Assembly: GCA_017534885.1 (NCBI GenBank)
Contig: JAFXVR010000024.1
Span: forward strand, 1-64,000
Length of the DNA stretch: 64,000 bases
Direction of reading: 5' to 3'
Source of the DNA: Clostridia bacterium
GTDB lineage: Bacteria > Bacillota > Clostridia > Christensenellales > Aristaeellaceae
Of this stretch, positions 36,782 through 45,830 are shown piece after piece. Position numbers and translations under genes: made by a program. The notes beneath the pieces were generated by a model. It had not been told where the DNA came from and searched no databases. It saw only the letters and a list, made by a program, of their open reading frames with translations. Every line of letters begins with the position of its first letter. Within the stretch, counting starts at the first letter, position 1.

Positions 36782-37171
36782 TCACCTCATGTCCGTTGCC
36801 TTGGTAAGGTCGAAGAGCATTGCGTTCTCTTGCGGGAGCAGTCGCCCTTCGACACGGTGAGACATTTGTTTCAAATCCCACCCCATAATCTCGGACAGGT
36901 TATTTAGCAGGTCACGATTATTCCAGCGTACAGAGCGCGGCGCTTCATCTTTTTCCTGCTTTTTGTAGAAAGGCGTAGCTTTGGACGTATCGGGGTTGCA
37001 AGCCTTGACCGCAATCTGCTTTGCATCTGCGTTAATAAGCAGTACCACATATTCAGGATAGTTCAGTTTCATGACAACGGAACGATTGAAAGTGATTCCG
37101 TTGGGCGTGATTGATGCGCTTGCTACGCCTACGTCAAAATCGAACGCCACAAATCCTTCGAGTTCAGACAC
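36782..37171 (-). CDS. Conserved hypothetical protein of mobile elements
   Basis: A 129-residue protein with a GTG start preceded by AAGGAGG. SASITPNGITFNRSVVMKLN, YVVLLINADAKQIAVKAC and SVRWNNRDLLNNLSEIMGWDL are typical of an uncharacterised family common in Firmicute plasmids and integrative elements. The pattern suggests a small DNA- or nucleotide-related fold but no catalytic residues are recognised. The upstream region holds the repeats at 37264-37410. Confidence 0.7.
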   Translation of the reverse strand: MSELEGFVAFDFDVGVASASITPNGITFNRSVVMKLNYPEYVVLLINADAKQIAVKACNPDTSKATPFYKKQEKDEAPRSVRWNNRDLLNNLSEIMGWDLKQMSHRVEGRLLPQENAMLFDLTKATDMR

Positions 37172-37263
37172 GCCTACCGCCTCCTTTCTTCACCGTTATT
37201 ATACAACGTCCACAGTACTGTTGTCAATGATGCACGCGAGAATCTTTTGCTTTGTGTCTACAA

Positions 37264-37410
37264 TTTGCCATGACGTGCCGAATTTGCATTTGCAAACGTA
37301 TTATTTGCGATGACGCGCCGCCATGAATCGTCGCGCTGTGTGCATTGCATTTGTGACATTCTGAAACAAAATCTGCTGCTGCATTTGTTAGTCTTTGCTA
37401 TGACACACGA
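37264..37410. repeat. Three direct repeats TTTGCnATGAC
   Basis: TTTGCCATGACGTGCCG (37264-37280), TTTGCGATGACGCGCCG (37304-37320) and TTTGCTATGACACACGA (37394-37410), spaced 40 and 90 bases, upstream of the 36782 gene. Possible regulator sites or iterons. Confidence 0.45.
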
Positions 37411-37467
37411 AAATAAAGCAGGCGGCAAGTTGCGCCTTTGAGTTGTTTGCTGCGCCACAGTTGTGTG

Positions 37468-40400
37468 TCAACCGATGCCGAAGAACCGTTCAAAGAATGC
37501 TTTCAGTTTTTCGATGATGGTCTGCTTTTTCGCCGCGCGGTTGCCGCCGCCGAAGCGTGTTGTTGGCGGCATAATGCTGTCAATGTCGGTGCCAGTGGTT
37601 TTGATTTCGCCGTCGCGGAAGGCATTTTCAATGAACCTGCGGGTCTCGGCTTCTTTCAGCTTTTCGCTCTGGATGATGGCAAGCAGTTCTTTTTCGCGCT
37701 CTTCCGCAACGAAATCATGCCATTCAGCCATAACGTCTTCCACGTCGTTCACACCTGCGATGAAGGCTTCAATCAGGTCTTTCTTGCTGCGCAGTTCGGG
37801 CGAAGCGTCCACAGCCTTCCGAATATCAATCAGCACGCTCTTGTCCTGACAATGCGTATCATGGTATTTCTTTACAAGCATTAGGATATAGTCGATATTG
37901 ATTTCGATTTGGCGAATCAGTTCCACTTCAAATACAATATCGTCCGTGATGTCGGTGCCTTCATGCTTTTCCCTGTTGCGCCATTCGTCACGCAAATCCT
38001 GATACCTGCCCAAGTAGTCCTGCATGTCGCGGTCAGTCAGCATTTCGTTCCCTTGGAATTCATCGAATGATGCCAAGAGGTTGCGCATCCGCAGGATAGC
38101 GCCGAACAGGGCGATAAACTCTTTCTGGCTTTGCTCTCCTTCAATGCGCGGTTCGGACAGCGGGAAATCGGCATGCAGATGGTTCACCATATCCACATAG
38201 CCGTCATGCCGCTTGCCATCCACCCCGATATAGCCTTCATAATAATCCTTGAAAGGCTGCAAGAGTACGATGCCAGACGCATTTTTATCGCCGAAAAGCG
38301 AAATGGCAGCGTCCACGCGCTTTTGCAGGTTGCGGAAGCATACGATGTTGCCGAAGGCCTTGATGGAATTCAAAATGCGGTTCGTGCGGCTGAATGCCTG
38401 AATCAGTCCGTGCATCCGCAGGTTTTTGTCAACCCACAGTGTATTCAGCGTTGTCGCATCAAAGCCCGTCAGGAACATGTTCACCACAATCAGCAAATCC
38501 AGTTCCTTATTCTTCATGCGCAGTGATACGTCTTTGTAATAATTCTGGAATTTGTCGCTGGACGTATCATAGTTCGTATGGAACATTTCGTTATAGTCGG
38601 CAATCGCCGCATCCAGAAAATCGCGGCTGGTCTGGTCAAGGGCGCTGGTATCTTCGGGGTTTTCCTCGTCCAGTATGCCGTCGGCTTCCGCTTCATTCGC
38701 GCCGTAGCTGAATATCGTTGCGATTTTCAGTTTCTTCGACGGGTCCGCCGCCATCTGCTTTTTGAATTCACTGTAATACAGCTTCGCCATGGGCACCGAG
38801 GCGACTGCCAGGATGGAATTGAACCCCTTGATGTGGGAAGGGTCTTTCTGCTCTTTCACAGCGCCTCGCGCTGCGCCTGCCACTTCTGTAATGTTCAGAA
38901 GGCGGTTGAAGGCATAGCTCGGTCCGCTGGTGCGGTATGTCTTCTGTTCAAAGTGTTCCAGGATGTATTTTGTCACAAGGGCGATTCGGGCAGGTGCCAT
39001 GAACGCCTTTTCGCGCTGAATATCCCAAACCTGTTCATCTTCAATGGCGTCATCCATGTCCATGGTCTTGATGTAGTCCACGCGGAAGGGCAGCACGTTT
39101 TTATCGTTGATTGCGTCCACGATGGTATAGGTATGTAGCTGGTCGCCGAACGCCTGCTCGGTGGTGAACACTTGCCCCACGCGGATAGCGCCCGCATTCT
39201 GCGCAAAGATGGGCGTGCCCGTGAATCCGAAAATGTGATACTTTTTGAAGCTCTTCACAATGTCGTTCCGCATGTCGCCGAACTGGCTGCGGTGACATTC
39301 ATCAAAAATCAGCACCACATGCTGGTTATACACATCATGCGTTTTGTTTCGGTTTACAAAATTGGACAGCTTTTGAATAGTGGTGATGATGATTCTGGCG
39401 TTGGGGTCTTCCAACTGCTTTTTCAGAACCGCCGTGCTGGTATTGCTGTTGGCGCATCCCTTTTCAAAACGGTCATACTCTTTCATGGTCTGGTAGTCCA
39501 GGTCTTTCCTGTCCACCACGAACAGCACCTTGTCGATGAAGGGAAGCTGACTTGCCGTCCGCGCCGTTTTGAAAGAAGTCAGCGTTTTGCCGCTGCCCGT
39601 CGTATGCCAAATGTAACCGCCTGCTGCCACGGTTCCGTATTTCTTATAGTTGGTGGAAATTTCAATTCGATTTATGATTCGTTCCGTCGCGGTGATTTGG
39701 TAGGGGCGCATCACCATCAGCAGGTTTTCAGATGTGAAAATACAGTATTTCGTCAGAATGTTCAGCAGGGTATGCTTGGCGAAAAATGTGCGCGTGAAGT
39801 CCACCAAATCAGGAATCACACGGTTGTTCGCGTCAGCCCAGAAGCAAGTGAATTCAAAGCTGTTGCTGGTCTTTTGCTTCTTTTGAGTGCCGTTCGCAGC
39901 TTCCTTGATGGCTCCCCACCGCGTGCTGTTGGAATAGTATTTTGTGTTAGTTCCGTTGGAGATGACGAAAATCTGCGCGTACTCAAACAAGCCGCTGCCT
40001 GCCCAGAAGCTATCCCTCTGGTAGCGGTTGATTTGATTAAAGGCTTCGCGGATAGCCACACCGCGCCGTTTCAGTTCCACATGTACCAACGGGAAACCGT
40101 TCACAAGGATAGTCACATCGTAGCGGTTATCATGCTTCGCGCCGTCAGCCGTGCCAACAACATACTGATTGATGACCTGCAAGCTGTTGTTATGGATGTT
40201 CTTTTTGTCAATTAGCGTGATATTCTTGCTGGTGCCATCGTCGCGAGTCAACACCTGCACGTTGTCTTCCTGAATCTTGCGGGTCTTCTCCACGATACCT
40301 TCATTGGCGTTGGCAATCGCGGACGTGAAAAACCGCTGCCATTCTTCATTGGAAAAATGGTAGTTGTTCAGGATTTCCAGCCTTTGCCGCAGGTTGTTCA

Positions 40401-40578
40401 CCAAGTCTGCTTCGGTGTGGATGGGCAGATAAGTGTAGCCCTGCTCACCCAACATCCGAATGAATTCCTGTTCCAGCGCCGCTTCGCTCTGGTATGCTTC
40501 GGGGCGCTTGGGAAGCGGTTCATAGGTGGTGACAACAGTATTTTCGTTGGTCTCGGCAACGATGTTGAAGTATGGCAT
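37468..40578 (-). CDS. hsdR: Type I restriction enzyme R subunit
   Basis: A 1036-residue motor subunit. The N-terminus has the PD-(D/E)xK nuclease core (DVTILVNGFPLVHVELKRRG). Then IWHTTGSGKTLTSFKTA (Walker A), LIFDECHRSQFG (DEAH-like box), FTGTPIF and LMVVNMFLTGFDA-like helicase motifs (seen as LIVVNMFLTGFDATTL), with a C-terminal helical domain binding the M subunits. It translocates and cleaves unmodified DNA. It is last in the operon, 22 bases after the DUF4268 gene. Confidence 0.95.
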   Translation of the reverse strand: MPYFNIVAETNENTVVTTYEPLPKRPEAYQSEAALEQEFIRMLGEQGYTYLPIHTEADLVNNLRQRLEILNNYHFSNEEWQRFFTSAIANANEGIVEKTRKIQEDNVQVLTRDDGTSKNITLIDKKNIHNNSLQVINQYVVGTADGAKHDNRYDVTILVNGFPLVHVELKRRGVAIREAFNQINRYQRDSFWAGSGLFEYAQIFVISNGTNTKYYSNSTRWGAIKEAANGTQKKQKTSNSFEFTCFWADANNRVIPDLVDFTRTFFAKHTLLNILTKYCIFTSENLLMVMRPYQITATERIINRIEISTNYKKYGTVAAGGYIWHTTGSGKTLTSFKTARTASQLPFIDKVLFVVDRKDLDYQTMKEYDRFEKGCANSNTSTAVLKKQLEDPNARIIITTIQKLSNFVNRNKTHDVYNQHVVLIFDECHRSQFGDMRNDIVKSFKKYHIFGFTGTPIFAQNAGAIRVGQVFTTEQAFGDQLHTYTIVDAINDKNVLPFRVDYIKTMDMDDAIEDEQVWDIQREKAFMAPARIALVTKYILEHFEQKTYRTSGPSYAFNRLLNITEVAGAARGAVKEQKDPSHIKGFNSILAVASVPMAKLYYSEFKKQMAADPSKKLKIATIFSYGANEAEADGILDEENPEDTSALDQTSRDFLDAAIADYNEMFHTNYDTSSDKFQNYYKDVSLRMKNKELDLLIVVNMFLTGFDATTLNTLWVDKNLRMHGLIQAFSRTNRILNSIKAFGNIVCFRNLQKRVDAAISLFGDKNASGIVLLQPFKDYYEGYIGVDGKRHDGYVDMVNHLHADFPLSEPRIEGEQSQKEFIALFGAILRMRNLLASFDEFQGNEMLTDRDMQDYLGRYQDLRDEWRNREKHEGTDITDDIVFEVELIRQIEINIDYILMLVKKYHDTHCQDKSVLIDIRKAVDASPELRSKKDLIEAFIAGVNDVEDVMAEWHDFVAEEREKELLAIIQSEKLKEAETRRFIENAFRDGEIKTTGTDIDSIMPPTTRFGGGNRAAKKQTIIEKLKAFFERFFGIG

Positions 40579-40600
40579 GATTTATTCCTCGTTTACAGTA

Positions 40601-41524
40601 TCAGATGTAGGGCTTAAATGCTTTTTTGAGCAGCAGCACTTTGTCAATGATTTCATCCATGAGTTCAGGGTAATTGTCCTGCTTGCCAAAGTTCAATCCA
40701 GGAATATCAATGCTGACAACTGATGCTTTCTTACCCTCTAACCTGTCCCAATCCAAATCCATACCAACAGCTTGTTCAATTTCTGTTTTGTGTTCCATGA
40801 ATGTATCGAACAGTTCCTTATTGTCGGGAATCCAAAGACCAATCCTGATTTTATGGTCTTTGTTCACAAGCTCGATAGAAATATGACACTGTGAAGTGCC
40901 CACGGCAACAGAATACCAATGGTCTGTTGATGGTTTGCGTTTGTTGAACGGTTTCCCTTTTTGGTCTATAACATCATTCAGCTTCGTCCAGAATTCAAGT
41001 CGGCATGTTTGCGTATCATTCAGTTCACCCTTTTGCGACAGGCTCTTGGCGGTCTTCGCAAAATCATTCGGCTGCTGCACGATGTGAAACTGCGGCGCTG
41101 GCATAGAATCGCCTATTGTGTAGGCATGAATCTCCAACAGAAAAAATGATACTTCTTCATCCGTATGCTTGTTCAGCCATTCAATGGCGCTTGCATGTTC
41201 ATCACGTGCCTCGGCGACAATCCAGACAACAACGGCTGCATCCAGTCCAGAAGCATAGGTGATGATTTTTCCCAGGTGGTCATGATTTGTTGGCTCCAAC
41301 TGGTTTTCAATCAATACCGTTTTTCCCGTCAATTCATCCTGACAGAGAATGTCGCAACGGTAATTGCCAACAAACTTTTCAGTTTCAACATTCGTCAAGG
41401 ACAGATTGAGAACATCACCCAATTCCTGAATGTTGCTCTCACTGGCAAGCCATTTGGAAAAGTCGAACTGTTCATGTGCCCAGACTTTACGAATGTCTAT
41501 TTCTTTCAGCTTTCCAAGTTTCAT
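40601..41524 (-). CDS. DUF4268 protein inside the type I operon
   Basis: A 307-residue protein: VGNYRCDILCQDELTGKTVLIENQLEPTNHDHLGKIITYA, cited in parts, resembles a PD-(D/E)xK nuclease-like core (D, E-x-Q) and is followed by a DUF4268 domain in the second half (EFWTKLNDVID, IELVNKDHKIRIGLWI). It overlaps hsdS by four bases (ATGA). Similar proteins accompany restriction systems, but their role is not known. The operon position suggests a function with the R or S subunit. Confidence 0.8.
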   Translation of the reverse strand: MKLGKLKEIDIRKVWAHEQFDFSKWLASESNIQELGDVLNLSLTNVETEKFVGNYRCDILCQDELTGKTVLIENQLEPTNHDHLGKIITYASGLDAAVVVWIVAEARDEHASAIEWLNKHTDEEVSFFLLEIHAYTIGDSMPAPQFHIVQQPNDFAKTAKSLSQKGELNDTQTCRLEFWTKLNDVIDQKGKPFNKRKPSTDHWYSVAVGTSQCHISIELVNKDHKIRIGLWIPDNKELFDTFMEHKTEIEQAVGMDLDWDRLEGKKASVVSIDIPGLNFGKQDNYPELMDEIIDKVLLLKKAFKPYI

Positions 41525-42780
41525 GCGGGCACCTCTTCTTTTTGTTTGAAGGTCAGCAGCTTGTCGCGGTAATACTCATACTGCCTTTGGCGTGCGGCAA
41601 TTTCGGCGGGGAGACCGTTGGTGATGTCATGACAGAGCAAATCGAAACGTTCAAGAATCGTAACTACACGGCGTTGTTCTTCTATTGGTGGAAACGGTAA
41701 TTCAAATTCCAGAACTTTTTGAAATTCCAGCGAATCAACAGTGCCACCCTGCTTTTTTGTTTTTTTGCGAATATCTTCGGCATACGCCTTCATCGCTAAA
41801 AATATATACTTTGGTATTACGTCAGACCTGGGGACAAGTATTTTTATATCCTGATTAACAGTTGTTGCAAAAGGAATGAAGGACACGGGGAATGTATGTT
41901 TGAGAATTCCAGACCTCGTGACTATTGCTACACATTCCTTTGGATAAAGCGTCATTGAAGCATCTTTTATCGCACATTCCGCAATGTGGTCTTCAGTATC
42001 ACTAAGCACAGATGCCTTCATATCTTTTGATGAAATCCAAGGGATAGTTCCATCCTCCCAGAATCGTTTTTCAGACATTGATGGCGTTTTCCCACCTGAC
42101 CATTTTCCAAAGGCAGAAATTGGTTTTATTGGGTAACTATCTTTTATCATTTCAAATTGGAGTTTTGAATAATACTGATACTGCTTTTGGCGGGCTGTAA
42201 GCTCCGCTGTAAGCTCCGCTGTAAGCTCCGTGAAATTGTCAAGTATCCTGACAATTTCACGCTGCACTGGCAGCGGTGGAAGTGGAATAACTACTTTCGC
42301 CATTTTATCTTTCGACACATTGAAACGTGTTACACCGCTTGCAGTTTTTCCAATCTGGTAACGTAGATTGTTTGACCTGAAGAGATGCTTCATGAAGTTA
42401 GGGTCAACATCCGTCAAATTATCAAAACGGAAAAAGAAGCAAAAGCTATTCAAATATAACGGTTTGGTAGGGTGCCTTGTTACAACAGATGAAAAACCAC
42501 ATTCATCAGGTGTCTCCGATGAACCAGTAAAAATTACATCGCCGTATGCAAGTGTTCGCTGCTTTTCTCCATCGGCAATCTTTACCGTGTCCGATGGATT
42601 GATGTCAAGGGCAGGATTTGAATAGACATTCCTATACGATATAAATGTCGCATTACCGTCAGTAAAATCGTTTTTCGATTTTCCTGTTAGCCCACCATAA
42701 AACTTACCCAACTCGCCCATTGTTCTGATTGGCACGCCGTTAGGACAAAGTTTCATAATCAGTTCGTCTAACCTGCTCAT
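41521..42780 (-). CDS. hsdS: Type I specificity subunit
   Basis: A 419-residue protein with two target-recognition domains (residues 10-175 and 220-385), each followed by a conserved helix with ARQKQYQYYSKLQ or ARQRQYEYYRDKLL. The central spacer contains TELTAELTAELTA, a run of a 4-residue TAEL unit encoded by three 12-bp repeats (42194-42229). In EcoR124-type systems the number of TAEL repeats sets the spacing between the two half-sites. ATG 42780 has AGGTGAT upstream; a GTG at 42789 is possible. Confidence 0.9.
   Translation of the reverse strand: MSRLDELIMKLCPNGVPIRTMGELGKFYGGLTGKSKNDFTDGNATFISYRNVYSNPALDINPSDTVKIADGEKQRTLAYGDVIFTGSSETPDECGFSSVVTRHPTKPLYLNSFCFFFRFDNLTDVDPNFMKHLFRSNNLRYQIGKTASGVTRFNVSKDKMAKVVIPLPPLPVQREIVRILDNFTELTAELTAELTARQKQYQYYSKLQFEMIKDSYPIKPISAFGKWSGGKTPSMSEKRFWEDGTIPWISSKDMKASVLSDTEDHIAECAIKDASMTLYPKECVAIVTRSGILKHTFPVSFIPFATTVNQDIKILVPRSDVIPKYIFLAMKAYAEDIRKKTKKQGGTVDSLEFQKVLEFELPFPPIEEQRRVVTILERFDLLCHDITNGLPAEIAARQRQYEYYRDKLLTFKQKEEVPA
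42194..42229 (-). repeat. Three 12-bp tandem repeats in hsdS (TAEL)
   Basis: GCTGTAAGCTCC three times in tandem, exact. The length of 12 keeps the frame, so change of repeat number would alter the spacer length in HsdS and thereby the recognised site. Confidence 0.85.
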
Positions 42781-42781
42781 G

Positions 42782-43102
42782 TTAATCACCTATAACCTGT
42801 TTGAACGTGCGTCCTGTTTCATCTTTCCATGCGTCACGTCCATTTGTGCTAATTCCAGTCACAAAATTCGCGGCAGTAGATGGGCTTTTGAAAACGATAT
42901 CCTTGATAAGAATATGGTTGGCATTGACTATGCCCTGTCTCGATTTTACAATAGACTTCGCTCCGCGAAACTTTTCGCTTTGAGAAATACTATCAGACAC
43001 CTTGCTGCCTTGAAGCACAGTTATAGTCTTTGTACCAGCATCGTATTCCGCAACAGCATCAATGTTGGTTTTTGCGCGCTTAATGTAAAACTTCATTTTC
43101 AT
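42782..43102 (-). CDS. DUF4357 protein
   Basis: A 106-residue protein: YDAGTKTITVLQGSKVSDSIS, STAANFVTGISTNGRDAWKDETGRTFKQV in parts. This is the DUF4357 pattern with the conserved G-R-x-x-W end, often found at the C-terminus of nucleases and methylases. It starts within the hsdM stop (TAATG) and ends against hsdS, so it is translated with both. Its role in the modification enzyme is unknown. Confidence 0.85.
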   Translation of the reverse strand: MKMKFYIKRAKTNIDAVAEYDAGTKTITVLQGSKVSDSISQSEKFRGAKSIVKSRQGIVNANHILIKDIVFKSPSTAANFVTGISTNGRDAWKDETGRTFKQVIGD

Positions 43103-44664
43103 TATCCCTCGATTTCTTCAATAATCTGGCGAATGGCTACTCGCAGTTCATCTTCCCGCTTGACGATTTCCTCAATCTCCGCGTTCAGCTTCACAATGTC
43201 CACCTGTTCCCGCGTGTCTTCCGCTTCCACGTAAGTGCTGACGGAAAGGTTATAGTCGTTCCCCACGATTTCATCATACGCGGCAAGGTGTGAGAAATGG
43301 GGTTTTTCTTCGCGGCTGCCAAAGGCGCTGACAATAGTTGCAGTGTTTTCTGCCGTCAGCCTGTTGTTTTTCGTCACCTTGATGCACTCTTTGGTGGCGT
43401 CGATGAACAGGGTTCTATTATCCGTCTTATTCTTTTTCAGCACCATGATACAGGTGGCGATGGATGTACCGAAGAACAGGTTGCCAGGCAACTGAATCAC
43501 GCAGTCAATGAAGTTGTTGTCAATCAGATATTTGCGGATTTTTTGCTCAGCGCCGCCGCGGTACATGATGCCAGGAAAGCATACGATTGCTGCCGTGCCG
43601 TTTGCCGCCAGCCACGAAAGACTATGCATGATGAACGCGAAGTCTGCGGCGCTCTTAGGTGCCAGCACGCCAGCAGGCGAATAGCGCGGGTCGTTGATGA
43701 GGATGGGGTTTGCGTCGCCTGCCCATTTGATTGAATAGGGCGGATTGGAGACAATCAGTTCAAACGGTTCATCGTCCCAATGCTGCGGCGCGGTCAGTGT
43801 GTCCTCGCAGGCGATATTGAACTTATCAAAGCCCACGTCATGCAGGAACATGTTGATGCGGCACAGGTTGTAGGTGGTGATGTTGATTTCCTGACCGAAG
43901 AAGCCATTGCGCACAGCGTCATGCCCCAGCACTTTTTCAGCCTTTAATAGCAGGGAACCAGAGCCGCACGCGGGGTCATACACCTTATTGATTTCAGTTT
44001 TGCCTACGGTGCCCAGGCGTGTCAGCAGTTCTGAAACGTCGGCAGGGGTAAAGAATTCGCCGCCGCTCTTGCCCGCGTTGCTGGCGTACATGGTCATCAG
44101 GTATTCGTAGGCGTCGCCGAATGCGTCAATGTCGTGATTCTTCACTTCGCCCAGCGCCATGTCACGCACGCCCCACAGCAGCTTGCAGAGCCGTTCGTTC
44201 CTCTTGGCAACCGTCGCGCCCAGCTTATTGCTGTTCACGTCAAAATCGTCGAACAGACCTGCGAAGTCGCTTTCTGATACGCTGCCCTTGGCGCTGTCCT
44301 CTATGTGATTGAACACTCTTTCCAAAGTCTCATTCAGGTTTTCATCTTGCGCTGCCCTCGCGCACACGTTGCAGAACAGTTCGCTCGGCAGGATGAAGAA
44401 GCCTTTTTCCTCAATCAGACCTCCGCGGGCCTCCTCGGCGTCAGCGTCAGACATTTTCGCGTAGTCAAAATCGGCGTCGCCTGCTTCGTGTTCGCCATCG
44501 TTAATGTAGGTGGTCAGGTTTTCACTGATGTAGCGGTAAAACATTGTGCCCAGCACATAGTTTTTGAAATCCCAGCCGTCCACGCTGCCGCGCAGTTCAT
44601 CGGCAATCGCCCAAATCGCGCGGTGCAGTTCATCGCGCTCCTGCTCTTTCTTCACGTCAGGCAT
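43102..44664 (-). CDS. hsdM: Type I DNA methyltransferase M subunit
   Basis: A 520-residue N6-adenine methyltransferase with the SAM motif DPACGSGSLLLKAEKVLG and the catalytic NPPY in LIVSNPPYSIKW. N-terminal helices give the HsdM_N domain. ATG 44664 is preferred over 44673, because AGGAGG lies directly against 44673 but nine bases before 44664. It overlaps the XRE gene by 8 bases. Confidence 0.95.
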   Translation of the reverse strand: MPDVKKEQERDELHRAIWAIADELRGSVDGWDFKNYVLGTMFYRYISENLTTYINDGEHEAGDADFDYAKMSDADAEEARGGLIEEKGFFILPSELFCNVCARAAQDENLNETLERVFNHIEDSAKGSVSESDFAGLFDDFDVNSNKLGATVAKRNERLCKLLWGVRDMALGEVKNHDIDAFGDAYEYLMTMYASNAGKSGGEFFTPADVSELLTRLGTVGKTEINKVYDPACGSGSLLLKAEKVLGHDAVRNGFFGQEINITTYNLCRINMFLHDVGFDKFNIACEDTLTAPQHWDDEPFELIVSNPPYSIKWAGDANPILINDPRYSPAGVLAPKSAADFAFIMHSLSWLAANGTAAIVCFPGIMYRGGAEQKIRKYLIDNNFIDCVIQLPGNLFFGTSIATCIMVLKKNKTDNRTLFIDATKECIKVTKNNRLTAENTATIVSAFGSREEKPHFSHLAAYDEIVGNDYNLSVSTYVEAEDTREQVDIVKLNAEIEEIVKREDELRVAIRQIIEEIEG

Positions 44665-44884
44665 TTTGCCCATCCTCCTGTTCGTCCTTTACATGTTCCA
44701 TGATGTCGCCGTAGTCCACACCCAGCGTCTCGCAGATTTTGTCCAGGATGGGAAGGGCAACCATTTCTTCACGGTTCAGCTTTGTCATGGTGTTGGGAGA
44801 AATGTCAATGTGCCGCCGCAAATCAGCTTTGCTCATCTTTTTATCCACCAACAGTTTCCAGAGTTTGTTGTATCGGACAGCCAT
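44657..44884 (-). CDS. XRE-family regulator heading the type I operon
   Basis: A 75-residue protein with the Cro/CI helix-turn-helix (LVDKKMSKADLRRHIDISPNTMTKLN) and a C-terminal ILDKICETLGVDYGDIMEHV. The SD GGAGGA is well placed at 44884. Being first in the operon and overlapping hsdM, it is a likely controller (C-protein-like) of the restriction-modification genes. Confidence 0.85.
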   Translation of the reverse strand: MAVRYNKLWKLLVDKKMSKADLRRHIDISPNTMTKLNREEMVALPILDKICETLGVDYGDIMEHVKDEQEDGQNA

Positions 44885-45003
44885 AACAGTGTCCTCCCCA
44901 ATTTGTTGTGTCAAGAGTTTACCATACTTTCATTTACACTTCAAGATGATTTCGCAAGAACAGGTGATAGATTTCTACGATTTTGCGGCGTTTAACAACA
45001 AAC

Positions 45004-45031
45004 AGCGGAAGCACTGTAACGTGTTTCCGCT
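45004..45031 (-). terminator. Hairpin after the 45038 gene
   Basis: AGCGGAAGCAC (45004-45014) and GTGTTTCCGCT (45021-45031), one mismatch. Confidence 0.5.
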
Positions 45032-45037
45032 GCCTTC

Positions 45038-45340
45038 TTAGTCTGCGAACTCATCAAATGATGATTGTGGGTTTACTACCATATAACAGTGAAGTCTGCC
45101 GCAATCCCTGCAAGTCGACATATGAAATTCTATGTCCAATCCTGTATCCCGCATAAATGCCTGTGAGAACTGCTTAATATCTTCCATTGTCAACTTGTCA
45201 GGTTCATCATGCTATAAACAGATTGGTAACCTCTCTTCTTGTGCCGCGGTTATCATTGCCTTGATGAACTCATCGTATCCGTCCTTGTTATAAAAGAACG
45301 GATTGTTTTCAAACCATCCAAATTTATTCTTTCTCTTCAT
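45038..45340 (-). CDS. Hypothetical protein with in-frame TAG
   Basis: The frame from ATG 45338-45340 to TAA 45038-45040 is 100 codons long with a single TAG at 45212-45214. Read as an amino acid it gives a coherent protein: KFGWFENNPFFYNKDGYDEF, then LPICL-[TAG]-HDEPDKLTMEDIKQF, and a C-terminal FHMSTCRDCGRLHCYMVV with a CxxC-x4-C pattern that may bind metal. Codon use on both sides of the TAG is alike. It has no match that I recognise. The ribosome site is weak (GGGGTAG). Confidence 0.5.
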
Positions 45341-45530
45341 GTTTTCTACCCCGCGCCTTATCTCAACGCAGGCTCCTTTTATTCTTTCTTGAAGGGGCTT
45401 TTCCCCCTCGTTCTGATATAATTATACTTGAAAATCTAACAATAGTCAAATAATTACCATTTTAAGTATTTGGCGATTTTTGCTGTATTCTCGCTCCACA
45501 TCCACGACATATCCATGGGAGGTGAATCCT

Positions 45531-45758
45531 ATGGAAGAAAGAAGCAATGCGCTTGCGGTAATCGAAGCTACGCTCCAAACCGCCTTGTTCATCAAAGGCC
45601 GCAGCATCAAAGCAATTGCCGAGGCAGTTCATCTGAAACCCAATACTCTCTACAAATGGAAAAGCGGCAGCATCAATCTATCATTACAAAGTATGGAGAG
45701 ACTGATGCTGTATTTTATTCAGCATGAACCAGAACGGTTGGAGCAGGCAGAAGCATAG
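45531..45758 (+). CDS. Helix-turn-helix protein (phBC6A51-like)
   Basis: A 75-residue protein with ALFIKGRSIKAIAEAVHLKP and NTLYKWKSGSINLSLQSMER, a helix-turn-helix typical of small phage and element regulators. The SD GGGAGGTGA precedes ATG 45531. The stop is TAG; if TAG is read, the protein is extended by Gln-Leu-Cys-Asp-Tyr to TAA at 45771-45773. Confidence 0.8.
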   Translation: MEERSNALAVIEATLQTALFIKGRSIKAIAEAVHLKPNTLYKWKSGSINLSLQSMERLMLYFIQHEPERLEQAEA

Positions 45759-45830
45759 TTATGTGATTACTAACAGGTTTATTTTGTATGTTTTTCATTT
45801 TACAAGATGTAACGGCACGGAGGTGATAAT

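Noticed and set aside
40601..41524. A second restriction nuclease of a different system
   Set aside because: The gene is translationally coupled within the type I operon and its nuclease-like motif is incomplete, so I keep it as an accessory protein.
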